Shown one piece after another: positions 48,393 through 60,182 of a stretch of DNA of 64,000 bases (position 1 is the first letter of the stretch; each line of letters starts with the position of its first letter). This stretch comes from Acarospora socialis. Its lineage: Eukaryota; Ascomycota; Lecanoromycetes; Acarosporales; Acarosporaceae. Made by a program: the position numbers and the translations under genes. The DNA is taken from the NCBI GenBank assembly GCA_025617375.2, contig JAMYGW020000002.1:744001-808000 (forward strand), read 5' to 3'. The notes under the pieces were generated by a model. The model did no database searches and was not told where the DNA came from. It was given only the letters and a program-made list of their open reading frames with translations.

Positions 48393-49820
48393 CGCGGAGG
48401 GATCCGGCCGTCTCTCCGAAAGATAGGAAGAAATATATGTCGAAAGGGCGAGCTGGGGTTGGTTAGAGACGACACTCCACGTACTAGAGGGTTTTGGGCA
48501 TCCTCTTGGTTGTTGGATATCATTGCGGCTCGCAGCTGGGTGGTCGAAACCGCGCCGGCTTGTCACATCTTTTCTCTTTCCTCTCTTGGGAACGTTGCAT
48601 TTGGATATTTACTTGGGTTACGCAAGCAATCAGTTGGAACTTCTTCCTCCTTTTTCTCTCGCGCCGAATGGTGCGGTGCGGTGTGGCTATCTCCTTGCAA
48701 TATACTCGCACAAGAATTGGATAACGAGCGTCTTGGAGGCCAGAACAGAACAGAACAGAAACATGTCATCTGGATAGAAACATGAGGTCGATGAAGGGCG
48801 GGTTTTGGATAAACATCGTCGTGTCGGCGAAGCCGAAAAGAGGTGGATGATGTGGATTTTTTCTTTTCATGTATAGTACATTCTAGGGATAGGGAGTTGG
48901 GTTTCAGTTAGTGGGAGAGGAGAGGAGAGGATGAGGGTACAATGGACACGATTGGATCCGGTTCGAAACAGTGTTTTGCTGCATGCTATAGCGGTGTTTG
49001 TGAGGTCCACGTTGTTGTTACGTGGGCAAGGGTAGTACGACTGCGGGAGGACTTCCAGGAGACTGGTAGGTGATTGGATGTAGATGTGTAGATAAAGGGC
49101 GAGGTTTCGGGGGCCTAAACAGGGTTTGACTAACTGTCTGCGTGGGCTTTCGGCCGTGGAGGGAGAGAACTGGTAACTTGTAGGGCGTGTGGAATCGGAC
49201 AGACTCGATCACGGATGGCTTCGTACATATCCGAGCTCGAAGCCTTACGTTGAGGTCTAGCGTGGATTTCGAGACTGAGGTGTAAATTTCGGTAGGGCGG
49301 GTTGGTGGTTCTGCTGGGTAGGCCAGGATGGTCGAGTGGAGGCTCGGGAAGGGAAGGGAAGAGGATGGAAAGAAGTGAAGGGATGGGGTGGGGCAAACGG
49401 TCTGGTGTTTTGCTCAAAGGTCGGGCTGGGCAAGTGCTAGCACTGCCAATAGCAAAGGCAGTTCCTTCGACCACGGCTTTCTTCATTCGGTTTTTGCTGT
49501 TGCAAGCTGTGTTGGAGGGTATTGATCTAGTAGTCTAGGTTGTGAGGTGAGAAGGGTCCGGAGGTACGATAAGCTTGCTAGGCTTCGTATGGCTTTACAA
49601 CTTCGGAATCGATCTATTGATGTGTTCGCGGACGGCGTATTCAAGCCATCTGGTTAGCGAGCAGACGATGGCGAGCATTGCCAGCTAGCCTTCCATGCCA
49701 CCTTCGAGCGCGTACGTCGAGCAACCTGGCGAGACCTTAGAGCTATGAGGGCACGCAGCTGAGCAATAGATACGGCAGCCATTGTCGAAAGCAAATAGTC
49801 AGCAATTCTTGTGCTCGACA
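48393..49820. other. Convergent 3' flanks, no gene seen
   Basis: About 1.4 kb lie between the stops of the DENN gene and the P450 gene. It contains short AGAACAGAACAG and GAGAGGAGAGG simple repeats (48740-48765 and 48916-48930). Confidence 0.5.
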
Positions 49821-51692
49821 TCAGTCAATCCTTGACCTCATCATGACGCGGATATCTTTAACCGGTCGAGAGACACCTGTGACTGCCTCGTTGGCGGGGA
49901 TTTGCCAGCCCTTTGAGTCGAGCGGCTCAATGTCCCAGCAGGTTAGGATTGCGGCGGCGAAACTGACGATTTCGGTGGCGGCGTAGAGTCGTCCCGGACA
50001 GATTGCTTCATCTGAACTTAGTGCAGTGTTCGACAGAAAACTTCTCAGTTGATCTTCGGGGCAAAACTCACAGCTTCCACCACCATACGGCGTCAACGTA
50101 TGGTCCTTCACCTTTAAGCCGTCTTTCCCAGCGACAAGAAATCTCTCCGGCAAGAACTGCTCCGGCCGCTCAAAATATCCAGGATCGGATTGATGCAGCT
50201 CGTGGCATATCTCAACGTACGAACCAGCTTCGAGGATGTAGGATTGGGCTTGTCCGCTCAGGGTATCAGCTGCGCTCTCGGTCACCACGACATCTTTTCG
50301 GATCTGCTTGACAGTCACGGATCCCGAATGGAGTCTGAGAGCTTCCAGGTAGCACGCCTTGAGCAATGGACAGTTTTTCGAGAGACCTTCTACGTTTAAT
50401 CTAAGTCTCGCCGGTTCCGGAAAGTGGGACCCCTTCCTTGGAGAATCGACGGAGGCATACGGCGCGATCTCAGTACGGATACGCTCCAGGAGGCCCGGTG
50501 TTGCACAGACCCGCAGAATAATCCAGAACACAAGATTGTTGGCGTTCGCATTCATCCTGATACCATTAGCAAAGTCACAGACGAGCATTCCAGATCTTCA
50601 AGAATGACTCACGCCCATAGATAAGCTAAATGAAAGGGAGCTCTAGATTTCGGAGATATGCCTGCCTCTCGCAAGATCTTCATCCTGCTCTGAATAAGCT
50701 CTCCGACATCAGACATATCCCCCCATTCCCCGGAAGGGTCATCCCCACACGCAAATTGATCCATGGCGACACTGTATCGCGTAAGGTGATGAAGCAATCG
50801 GTCTCTAGCTGCATAAGCCCGGGACAGTGACCTAATTGGCAACCAGCGTGGTAGACCCATGGCCAGGAAGTGGAAGCCAGAATCGAACGTCCAGAGATCC
50901 TCGAATAGACCTTCCTGCTCAGTCAAGGAAGTCCCGAAGATGCTAGGCGTCGCAATAATACCCACAAAATCTCGGATCAGTGTGAAAAGGCTGACTTCTG
51001 CAGCTGTCACCTTACTGTCACGAACGAGGGTCGGAACCGCTGCTCCTTCCCACGGCTGTGCATCAATCGGGGAAAAAGCCCTTGAGATCAGCTGCGCCAC
51101 GTTTCGCTCAATACCACCCGTAGTCATGTCGACTACCTTTGCAAGAGCGGTTCTGCGTAGGAGCCATTCGTCATTGCATTCATGTAGAGCATTGAAGAGG
51201 GGAACGTAGATATCCTTGCTCTGTCTTCGAGCCCCAAACACGTTTTCCAGTACGCGCCAGCGTAAGGGTTCTCTAGTGACGGCGTCCGGCGATGAATGAA
51301 AGATGGCCTTGGTGAGAGACGGGTTGTGGATGATGTAGTGTTTGCTTGGCCCAAGGCGCAGGGCCAAGATGCCAGCTTTGACTTGGTCTCTGTTGGTAGT
51401 TCAGCATGGCAGGTAGTTTGGGCAGGCGTACTTCATACCGAGCTGCACGGAGTGAGGGGCTCAAGGCGAACAAGAAAGGAATATGGCCGAAGTATGGTAT
51501 CCAGTAAGGCATGACAGCCACTTTTCGGGCCACCTTGCTCGAAGACACTTCATTTCTGGAACTACCAGTAAAGCCGGTGACAATACGAGTGAGGCAACAG
51601 GCAAGTACAGAGCCCAAGCAGAGAGCCCACCACGGATTTGAAGTGCCGGCTAGGCAAATGCTACGAAGCGTCCCATGCTCTTCAAGGAGCAT
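49821..51692 (-). CDS. Cytochrome P450 monooxygenase
   Basis: Four exons (51439-51692, 50613-51389, 50072-50556, 49821-50011) give 568 residues. An N-terminal membrane anchor is at about residues 20-40 (WWALCLGSVLACCL), followed by the Pro hinge MPYWIPYFGHIPF. The K-helix ExxR is EALR in KACYLEALRLHS. The heme-ligand loop reads GGGSYEAICPGR with Cys510, assembled across the last intron. The I-helix, formed across intron 2, is YLWAMNANANNLVFW and has Asn where most P450s have the Gly-x-x-Thr oxygen-activation pair. This is the pattern of the CYP7/CYP8 class, which includes prostacyclin-synthase-like enzymes and hydroxylases. The substrate is unknown, and no biosynthetic partner gene is near, so cluster membership is unlikely. 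Confidence 0.9.
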
Positions 51693-52450
51693 GATGAGAG
51701 TACTGAACCGGCAAAGAATATACGAGCGTTGATAAGTGAAGATCTCCGAACTCCAGAGATATATGTATGTGAAGGTCTTCAGCTATTCAGAACAGCATTC
51801 TGAGAGCTTTGTTGAGAGTATTGTTTGCCTAAGCGCTGTAACTTCCGAGCGCTGCTGATTACTTGGGTGGAAGGTTGAGCAGGACGGCATCAAGGAATCT
51901 TATCATTCTGCAACAAGTGAACAGTATTGGGTTAATGCTAGGGCCCAGCGAATACTGAACTTGTCTGGCAACGACAGTCAAATGTCAACACATGCCCTCC
52001 ACCAAACTGACCGTAGTTAGTCACGCAACCCTGCTCCTTCGCTTGACCGGCTGACTAAGCACTCGGCACTTCGAGGCCTCAAAGTGGTGTGTAGAGTAAC
52101 GTCTTCACACCCGCTCGACCTCAATAATGAGGTCGGAAGCATTAGGTTACGATGATAGATCATGTTAAAGCGTATATCGTGGAGGGCTCTCCGGAGTGCT
52201 TGACAATGCTGCAACATCCACTTAATAACATCACTGAATGGAACCCTTATGAATTATGCGTTTAATTCTGGGGGTATCCAAGTAAAGAGCGTGGTGATGT
52301 AGATACATCGTAGTGTGGTATACATCTCGTAAATCGTCAGTTTATGTCCATCCTCATCATGTCATGATATCCGCCAAGCCGCCTCCGCCTCGCCCGACGC
52401 CACGCTAAATACAACAACATAATAAAAAACCACCTTTCATAATACATCAC
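51693..52450. other. Intergenic stretch, no gene seen
   Basis: It contains the P450 promoter and the 3' flank of SOG2. No coding signal. Confidence 0.5.
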
Positions 52451-55400
52451 CTATCGACGGTAGTGCATCGTGTGTTGCTGCGATGCCAGCAGAGAATCGG
52501 CGCGCTGGAAAACATCTCCGGAAAAGAAACGGTCACCGTACGATGAGGCAGGCGTCGTTGGTACCGTGGCCTGCGCGGCCGGTCCAAGAGCCGCACTCAG
52601 GGGAGTGGGAGGCATGGAGGCCGGGTACGGTGATGAAGAGTTCGAGCTATGATGATACACGTCGTGCGCTGGGGGATTGTCGGCGGCGAGGTAGCTCCAC
52701 GGCGAGCTATTGATGAGTTTCCCCGCCTCCTTGACGGATGTCTGCACAGGACGGAGTACTTGGATGATGTTGGTCGGAATGTTGTCAAGCTCCTTGGCGC
52801 GTTTTACTCCCATAAGTACTTCGACAAGAGACTTTGTAAACGTGGTACAGAGCTGCCAGAAGTCTCGCTGGTTCCGAAGATTCGGGTCTTTGAGTTTGAT
52901 GTTGGAAAGCCGAAGCTTGAGTGCTCCCGAAACGTCTATCGCGACATAGCAAGTATCGATCAGGTGCTTCCAGAATGTGCATATCTCTTTTGTAGTATGT
53001 GTCTCTAATGCCACCTCTAGGCAACGGGAGGCGTGACGGTGAACCAACGGTATGCCCTTGAGTGCGTGGTCATACGCACATGTGAGGCTGATGAAGATCT
53101 TCTCGAACATGGCTTCCGACTCACTTTCGTCGAAACTATGCATCGTGTTGCTGCGGGAGGTAGTGTATGCAGTGTATGGAGTGCTTGGCAAGCCAAAGGA
53201 CTCTCCTGATCGCGGTGTGTTCGCAACCGAGCTAGTCGTCGAGCTCGTCAGCGTATTAGTCCTACTATTCGACCGGCTGCGTCCATTGACGTAGAGTGGA
53301 ACCGCTGATGTACCAGTTCCATTCAATGCATAGTTGCTGTAATGGGCGGCTTGTTGCATGACTGTATCGCTTCGCATACGCATTCCAGGATTTGGTCGCA
53401 CACGAGTCGGGGTTAGAGAGCGGTCACGGCGACGAGAGTCTTCCTCATTTATTATCTCCGATTTTGGTTTCCGGAACTTAGCTTGTTGAATTGTCTTGAA
53501 ACTTAACCCGAGACTCGAGCAAGCATTGCGGGCTTCCACCAAGCTACCATATACTAGTAGCAAGAGGGTGCGCACATAGCGAGGATCGCCATTCTGGATG
53601 AGTTTGCCGATATTTTGTAATAAGAGAGCGCAGACATGGTCATAAGCCATGAGACAAGTGGCACAAGCTCTCTGCACTGCTTCGTTAGACAGCGACCCTT
53701 CTTCGTCTTCCTCATCAAACGAGACATCGAAGATATGAAGCTCCCTGTCTAACTCCTCAACATGAGTGGAAGCATTATAATAGACTCGTTCCAAGCTCGT
53801 CCTCTTCGAAGCCCCGTCCCTTACTACACTTAAAAGGGCTTTTATGTGAGGATCCACTTGAAAAAGCGAATAGAGAACTCCTTTGGCGGCCTCTACCACT
53901 TCGTCGGTCGAGGAAGACTTACGACGATGTTCCGGCAAGCTCGAGAGGCGTTTCACCACTGTGGGCCGTTGAAGTTCGTTCTCAGTAGGGCTCACAGGGC
54001 TAGACGAACTATTGCCGTTGCCGTTGACCCCATTACTGTGTTTTCCATGTAGGGCAGAGCCGTAACTGAGCCCACGGTAGTGACTCAATCGGTTCGTTCG
54101 TGATTCATCCACTGTCGTTAGGTTGGTCTGCTTCCTGGTAATCATGCCCATACGCTTGTTGCGAGTTGCCTGCGTGGCCTGGAGGATACTTTCACTATTG
54201 CTCCTATTCCGTTCGTTGCCGATGGTTAATGGTGCCAATCCGGGACGACGGAGTGCAGCATTCTGTAATACAGCGTTTTGACCTGACGCGATCCGGTAGT
54301 GAGAACGAGAAGGAATAGGAGGCGGTCTGTTGAGAGACGGTGACCTTGCGTCGGAGGCTGACTCAGAGCCACTAGTGCTTGGTATCACCGGAAACCGTCC
54401 ACTCAACCCCCGTTTTAACAACGGTCGCGGAGTGTCGATTGGTCCTTCACTGTTGTAAATTTAGTCTCAGGCTGAGCGCAATCAGAGAATAGCTTCGAAC
54501 CTTGATTCCCCCCCAGATTCGGTTTCCGACCTCGATGGAACCGCAGATTTTCTCAGATAGATCTTGATGTTGGTAGTAAGGAAGGCGTCTCGCTCATTGT
54601 CGGTCAATGAGGTCGGTATTGGATCGCCTTCTCTACCTTCCGCTACACGTTTCAGAGGAATTACGAGTGGATTCCCTGCAACTTTAAGGATTTGTAGGGT
54701 ACTGAGGTCAGCAAGACACAGCGGTAAAGTCTCCAGTCGATTGTGCTGAACTGAGAGTACCCTCAGAGCTACCATGTTTCCAAGAACCTCAGGTAACCTC
54801 TGTAGTTTGTTTCGGCTAAGGTCCAGTATTTGAAGCTGACTGAGATGTAGCAACTACAATCAAGTCAGTATGCGGCTCTCTCGCTTGGCGGCGTTTGAGT
54901 AAAAGACCCACAGCTTTAGGAAACTCTTTCAGAAGGTTGTATCGAATGTTGACGTATGTCAGCTTGGTGCATTCGGCGAACTTATATGGGAGGTGCCAAA
55001 TCTGATTGTGTGACAGGGAAAGTCTACGCGTGAGTTAGTAAAGAATCTGCAGTATCTGCAAGACTTGGACCGAGCGTATAACGCGGGACTGGAACGAAAT
55101 ACCTTGCTACTTCATCCTTGATTATGGCCACCACCTCATCGGGAATCGTTTGGATGTTCTGATGCCCCAGGTCTATAGTCAACTTGAGCTCGACTGCTTC
55201 ACTCACATCCTCATTGCCGGCCAGTGATCGCTTTGTCTCCTGGCGACCTTTGTCCACAGCCGAACGAACAAGCTCAGTGACTTCCGAAGGGTTCAGCGAC
55301 GACTCCATATGCTCGAATGATTCCTGGGAGGGGCCTTCGTAGCGGACAGGGTATTTGTAGGTTTCCGGATAGCGGCCGGGATAAAAGGAAGCTTCCACAG

Positions 55401-55482
55401 TTGTGAAGCCGTCAATGGTCTCTCTTGTCTCATCCCACCCGTCGTCAGGACGAGGCACATAGCGTTGGCTCATGCTTGCCAT
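52451..55482 (-). CDS. SOG2: Leucine-rich repeat protein SOG2 (RAM pathway)
   Basis: Four exons (55103-55482, 54912-55023, 54501-54853, 52451-54449) give 947 residues. The N-terminus holds LRR units at about residues 95-230 (NQIWHLPYKFAECTKLTYVN, LQILDLSRNKLQRLPE, LRVLSVQHNRLETLP), followed by the spacer DNERDAFLTTNIKIYLRK. From about 285 on comes the fungal Sog2 region: disordered Ser/Arg-rich parts alternating with conserved helices (VVEAAKGVLYSLF, ACATCLMAYDHVCALLLQNI, EAMFEKIFISLTCAYDHAL). Sog2 works with Mob2, the NDR kinase Cbk1, Kic1, Hym1 and Tao3 in the RAM network for polarised growth and cell separation. The third junction restores ESSEGPIDTPRPLLKRG, which links the LRR part to the long last exon. 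Confidence 0.92.
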
Positions 55483-56864
55483 CTGGTCTGCTATAGCTTG
55501 GGTGTTGTCGATCGATCATTTGTCGGACAGTCGGATGGATAAGGATGTGGAAGCCTGTTGGTATGAAGTATACCTCCACAGATGCACTATCTGCCAGGTA
55601 GAATCGTTTCTGGAACAGAGTTGTGGCGACATTGACGGGCGCATTCGACGTGGAGTGTGAACAGATAGAGAGAAATGGGGATGGGGGCGTTAACGTTCTG
55701 CTGCAGGTACTCCCGGCGCTAGATAACCGAGAACTCTAAAGTCGATACCTTATCCCCCACACTACGGAATACCCCGTGCGAGATGTCAACATCCCATTAC
55801 TGGTCAGAGCCTTGAGGCCCAGGAATCGTGAAGAATGGCAGGGCGCTAAGGAGACGCAGAGGGAACAGCTGGCCAAGCCAGGACACAACACACTACGTCT
55901 GCTGTTGTTTACAACATGGGCCCTCTGTGTCCCGCAGCGGCCTGGGGCCGTGATTGCAGCCAATGCCTCAGTGAGCAGCTGGACGTGAAGACCCTACAAA
56001 AGCGGCCTATCATCGACATGGAAGAGCCGAAAACTTGCCTGGCTCTACTGGAAGATGCTCTCAATTGTTAGTAGACATGCAGTGTTCTTTGTTCATGCTA
56101 TGTTTTTTCTTCCAGGCTGCTAGGTGCATTGATTGCTTGTTTTGGGATCGCCGGTGCTGGTCTCGCAGTACGGCGGAATGACTCGAAAACCTTGTGGTAC
56201 TCTATACTCGCATGGAGGAGTACAGTTACTGGACAGTATAAGAGCATGAGCAAAGCACTGCACATACAGGGACTCGCAACGCTACATGTAATCCCCAGTG
56301 GCAAGCTTTAGCTACCTGTCAAGGCCATGAGCCGGTCGAATCACCAATACTCCACGAACATACGAACAGAGAGCCGGGTCCATGGATAGAGATCATAGGT
56401 TGAGGTAAGTTTACATAAGGCTCTGAATTGCAGCGTCAAATAGAATGTGGTGGAGTCAGCGCCTTCAATCCCAGTAACACGGGCTGTCGTCAACGACTCG
56501 TTCCACCTCCTGCCATTAGAGCAGCACGTATCATCCCCTGAATGGGATTGAACCATACTAGGAGGGGTTTCTCGATGGTGCCATCAGCAAACCCGAAAGC
56601 TTGCACGCAATGAACGACACATTCCATCCTGTGCGTCATCGAGTAGTATGGAGTCACATAAGGATCCTGATGTTTCCGTCGAGACAGCAAGGCCCGTTCC
56701 ATTTGAGTACAGCAGCAACCGTACTACTTGAAAACCGATCCAATAGTAAACACAGGACCAAGAACTGAGTTCTCCCAAGCTGAGGATATGATTAGACGTA
56801 ATCGGACTGTTGGTCAAATGGCCCTGACCGTTACTATATATGGTGCGTAACTCTTCTATGGCAC
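55483..56864. other. Intergenic stretch, no gene seen
   Basis: About 1.4 kb containing the SOG2 promoter (right of 55482) and the 3' flank of the mS23 gene. No convincing frame. Confidence 0.5.
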
Positions 56865-57662
56865 CTATGTCTGAGCAGGTAGTTGTTCATCAATATTCTC
56901 CAAGCTGGCCTGTAAAGACGGATCATCCTCTGGTACCAATGCAGGCTCAGGATCGGTGCCCGTGTAAGCCGCTTCCCGCGCCTGCTCCGCCGCAGTAATC
57001 TCCTTGAGCGCCCATGTCTTCCAATTTTCGTATATCTTGTCTTCGATATCCATAGAAACCTCAAGCGTCGACTTCGAAAAATATGCGCCGGTGGCTTCGG
57101 CCTCTTCTTTGGCTATCCTTCTCTCGACGTCTTCTTGCTGCCGTAAAGCATAGAATTCCTGCCGTGCTTGGTCGTAGGCCTTGGCGGTGGTCATACCCTC
57201 AACATTCTTCAGCAACCATAACTGACGCTGCACGACACTAGAAGATGTCAACATTACTACTATTCCACGTAATGAGAAGCCAAGCACGAACCTTTCACCA
57301 CTCAGTTGCCTGCCCCGCTGCTGTATCTTGCTCCAATCGTCGTGATGCCAGTCCTTGCCATCATTCTCTAATATCACCCTTGGCCGCGCCAACTCCCATG
57401 GATGATCCCCGAAGAACTCCTTCCGCAAAGCGTCCTCTTCGTATACTATAGTCTGTGGTTGAAACATCTTGCTCGGTTTCCTCGCCTTGCTTTTTGTTCG
57501 CTTTGAGTGGTGCTGGATTGGTTGCGTCCGGACGAGCGCCTGCGCTGGAGGTACGTTGCTGATGATGTCGTACCATGGCGGGACGGCCTTCAATCGCTCT
57601 GTGGCTAGAAGCTGGGTTGCGGCTTGGTGGACTCGTAAAGGTCTAAGATCGTAGCGCCCCAT
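56865..57662 (-). CDS. RSM25: Mitochondrial small-subunit ribosomal protein mS23 (Rsm25)
   Basis: Two exons (57292-57662 and 56865-57237) give 247 residues. The N-terminus MGRYDLRPLRVHQAATQLL, followed by PPWYDIISNVPPAQ, is the hallmark of mS23/Rsm25. Later marks are HPWELARPRVILE and, after splicing, GESSVVQRQLWLL. The protein is part of the mitochondrial ribosome small subunit. The single intron (57238-57291) is 54 bases, a multiple of three, and has no stop, so the unspliced message would simply insert 18 residues. The ATG at 57662 is chosen because the family N-terminus starts exactly there; codons further upstream are in frame but have no ATG. Confidence 0.92.
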   Translation of the reverse strand: MGRYDLRPLRVHQAATQLLATERLKAVPPWYDIISNVPPAQALVRTQPIQHHSKRTKSKARKPSKMFQPQTIVYEEDALRKEFFGDHPWELARPRVILENDGKDWHHDDWSKIQQRGRQLSGERFVLGFSLRGIVVMLTSSSVVQRQLWLLKNVEGMTTAKAYDQARQEFYALRQQEDVERRIAKEEAEATGAYFSKSTLEVSMDIEDKIYENWKTWALKEITAAEQAREAAYTGTDPEPALVPEDDPSLQASLENIDEQLPAQT

Positions 57663-58018
57663 GGCCGCGATCGAGAAAATGCTGCTAATGCCGCACAATC
57701 TGCGTTCTTGCTTGTAGTCTCGAGATTTGATCTATGACAGTGTGAGTATTTACATCAGGATTGTTGGCGATTGAGGAGTTGCGACAATTGCTCTCTGCGT
57801 CGAAGGGATGTCTCGCGATCAACCGGGAAGTCCCGCTACGGCGAAGCTGTGACGTTCCATCGCAGACATGTACTCAACCATATCGCAAGCTCAACCAGGT
57901 GCCCACAGGTTTCAGAACAGGGCGAAAAGCACAAGGTCGGTGGCTCATCGGCTTTAGCACGAGGTTCCCAGAATTCATGGACCGAGGCACAGTCTCATGA
58001 CACCATGTCCGTCCTCTC
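57663..58018. promoter_or_regulatory. Shared promoter of mS23 and the PPR gene
   Basis: A 356-base spacer separates two divergent genes for mitochondrial proteins. No long element is certain. Confidence 0.55.
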
Positions 58019-59797
58019 ATGTCCTCCTTCGGCACCCTGACCAGGTCGACCAGCTACCCTACGGTCACAATAATCGGATCCCGCACTCTTCAGTATCTGA
58101 GCTCGTTGCAGCAGTCTCGGAACCTCAGTCGATCCCTTTCCTCACCTCATCGCCCATGTTATGGGCTCAATAGACCAACAGGCGCAAGGATAGAGCACAT
58201 GGAGAATCTCTTTATCAGTGCACTGGTTAGGGCAGGATCTTGTCCGCATCATGGGTCCCAGTTCCCTACGAATTCGTCAACTGTTACCTGCAGAAGGTTT
58301 TTTCATCGGTCACGGCGAAGGGAAACCCCAATTGGAACGAAAAAAGCCAAATCTTTCGCCAACTACACTCTACGGCTATCGAGGCATTCGGAACAGCCAG
58401 TAGAGGTCACTCGCCAGGATTACGTGGACCTTGTGGATTACTATCATGCTCCATATGACGCGCCAGAAACAACGTCGCCATACTTGCCAGCAGTCGAAGG
58501 CCCTGCTCTACCTGAAGATAACGAAACAGAGACTTCAATGTCCTCCGGTAACAACAATCGGGCTGACCTTGGTGAGGACGAGAATTTTGCCTTGGGACAC
58601 CTTGTCGCTGCAATTGACGATAAAAGCCTCCCCAACGAAACGATATATGAGCGGTATAAAGCCCTCCCGCCACCTCGGATATCGTACCTTTCTGAAAACA
58701 TAATAAGACGACTACTACACCGCCTATCAGTAGTAGAGCGCAAATCCGAAGCATCGATGATCCAATACATGTCGGTGGTCGACGACGTAAGAGCTGCCGG
58801 GATACCACTAACATCCGGGGAATGGAGCAGCGCCATAGCGTTCGCCGGTCGGTGCTTCGTCAAGGTATCCGCCGTCGAAGTCGAGTCCGCCTTACACATT
58901 TGGAGGGAAATGGAACACAACGCAGGAGTCAAGGGAACAAACGTCACCTTCAACATCCTCCTCGATATCGCCGTCAAAGCCGGCAAATTCGTCCTGGCCG
59001 AGATGATCCTCACAGAGATGAGAAACCGCAACTTCCGCCTCAACCGTTTCGCGCGCGTCGGACTCATCTACTACCACGGCCTGCGCGGCGACGGCGACGG
59101 CGTCAGGACCGCATACAGAGACCTGGTCGAAGCGGGCGAGATCGTCGACACGCTGGTCATGAACTGCGTCATTGCGGCCCTCGCCCGAGCCGGCGAACCC
59201 ACGGCCGCATACCAGGTCTACGAGCGCATGAAACGCATGCACGCCGTGAAGAGCGGCGCCAGTTTCCCCGTCCTCGGCTGGAAAGAGTCCCGCGAGCTCG
59301 GCCGCCTCCTGACTCGGGCGGCAGTGTGGTACAAAGATAACCCGGAGAAGCGGCAGATGTTGCAGGACGAGCAATCGATGGCGCCGAATCTGCGCACGTA
59401 TTTGGTCCTCGTGAACTACTATGCCGTACGTGCCGGCGAGCTCGATCGCGTTGCGGTCCTGCTGGACGAGATGCAGTTCTTCGGGGTCCCGCTTCATGGC
59501 TCCATATTCATCGCCTTACTGAAAGGATTCACGATCCATGGCGGAGTCCGCTACACGCCATGGTCGAAAGCACGGTTGGAGGGCGTCTGGTCTTCGTTTC
59601 AGCGAGCTCTAGACATGCATATGGACCAGGTCTCTCTGGGCAAGTGGATGGTCATCTGGGCTTTGCGTGCGTTTGCAAAGTGTTCGGGGAGAGATAGGAT
59701 GCTCGAGGTGTGGGATCAGATCCAGGAGACATGGCGACCTAGCGATGCCGAACTCGATGATGTGCATAAGGTCATACACGAGGTCTTGGGCACGTGA
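58019..59797 (+). CDS. Mitochondrial pentatricopeptide-repeat (PPR) protein
   Basis: This intronless gene encodes 592 residues. The N-terminal 50 residues are rich in Ser, Arg and Leu without acids (SSLQQSRNLSRSLSSPHR), as in a mitochondrial presequence. PPR-type helix pairs are visible at about residues 305-340 (VTFNILLDIAVKAGKFVLAE), 377-405 (LVMNCVIAALARAGEPTAAY) and 458-495 (TYLVLVNYYAVRAGELDRVA), with weaker units before and after. Fungal PPR proteins bind specific mitochondrial transcripts for stability or translation. The target here is unknown. It is divergent from mS23, so both may be driven together in mitochondrial biogenesis. Confidence 0.85.
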   Translation: MSSFGTLTRSTSYPTVTIIGSRTLQYLSSLQQSRNLSRSLSSPHRPCYGLNRPTGARIEHMENLFISALVRAGSCPHHGSQFPTNSSTVTCRRFFHRSRRRETPIGTKKAKSFANYTLRLSRHSEQPVEVTRQDYVDLVDYYHAPYDAPETTSPYLPAVEGPALPEDNETETSMSSGNNNRADLGEDENFALGHLVAAIDDKSLPNETIYERYKALPPPRISYLSENIIRRLLHRLSVVERKSEASMIQYMSVVDDVRAAGIPLTSGEWSSAIAFAGRCFVKVSAVEVESALHIWREMEHNAGVKGTNVTFNILLDIAVKAGKFVLAEMILTEMRNRNFRLNRFARVGLIYYHGLRGDGDGVRTAYRDLVEAGEIVDTLVMNCVIAALARAGEPTAAYQVYERMKRMHAVKSGASFPVLGWKESRELGRLLTRAAVWYKDNPEKRQMLQDEQSMAPNLRTYLVLVNYYAVRAGELDRVAVLLDEMQFFGVPLHGSIFIALLKGFTIHGGVRYTPWSKARLEGVWSSFQRALDMHMDQVSLGKWMVIWALRAFAKCSGRDRMLEVWDQIQETWRPSDAELDDVHKVIHEVLGT

Positions 59798-60182
59798 TGG
59801 GTATCCGTGTCATACTTCTCGTTGTACATAGATGCAGATATAGGGTTCAATGTCTCTCATAGCATATAACGCTCATCTTGACAGTCCTAGCTAGGGGACT
59901 AAGGGTCCAAGCAGATTTTTCGTTCAAAGCGCCTCAATTTGAGCTGATTGTGGCGTGGACATTTGCACAATAGATAGGAAGGTATAACAAGAAGTACAAC
60001 GGCTCAGTTACAAACACGCCCTTTGTCACAGAGACAATCATTGCCATAGTTCTGCTGGCGACCATCTATTTCAGCTCGTCAAGTAAGTAGTGGCAGCACA
60101 GGGAGCGCGTTCGGCGATCAATAACAGGATGAGGGGAAGAAGTAGCATTATGCATCTAACAAAGCTACTCGCGGCCATCCTG
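59798..60182. other. Convergent 3' flanks
   Basis: It lies between the PPR gene and the small ankyrin gene. Nothing coding is seen. Confidence 0.45.

Noticed and set aside
58822-59497. Long frames in other registers over the PPR gene
   Set aside because: They are Arg- or Val-rich shadows of the PPR coding sequence.
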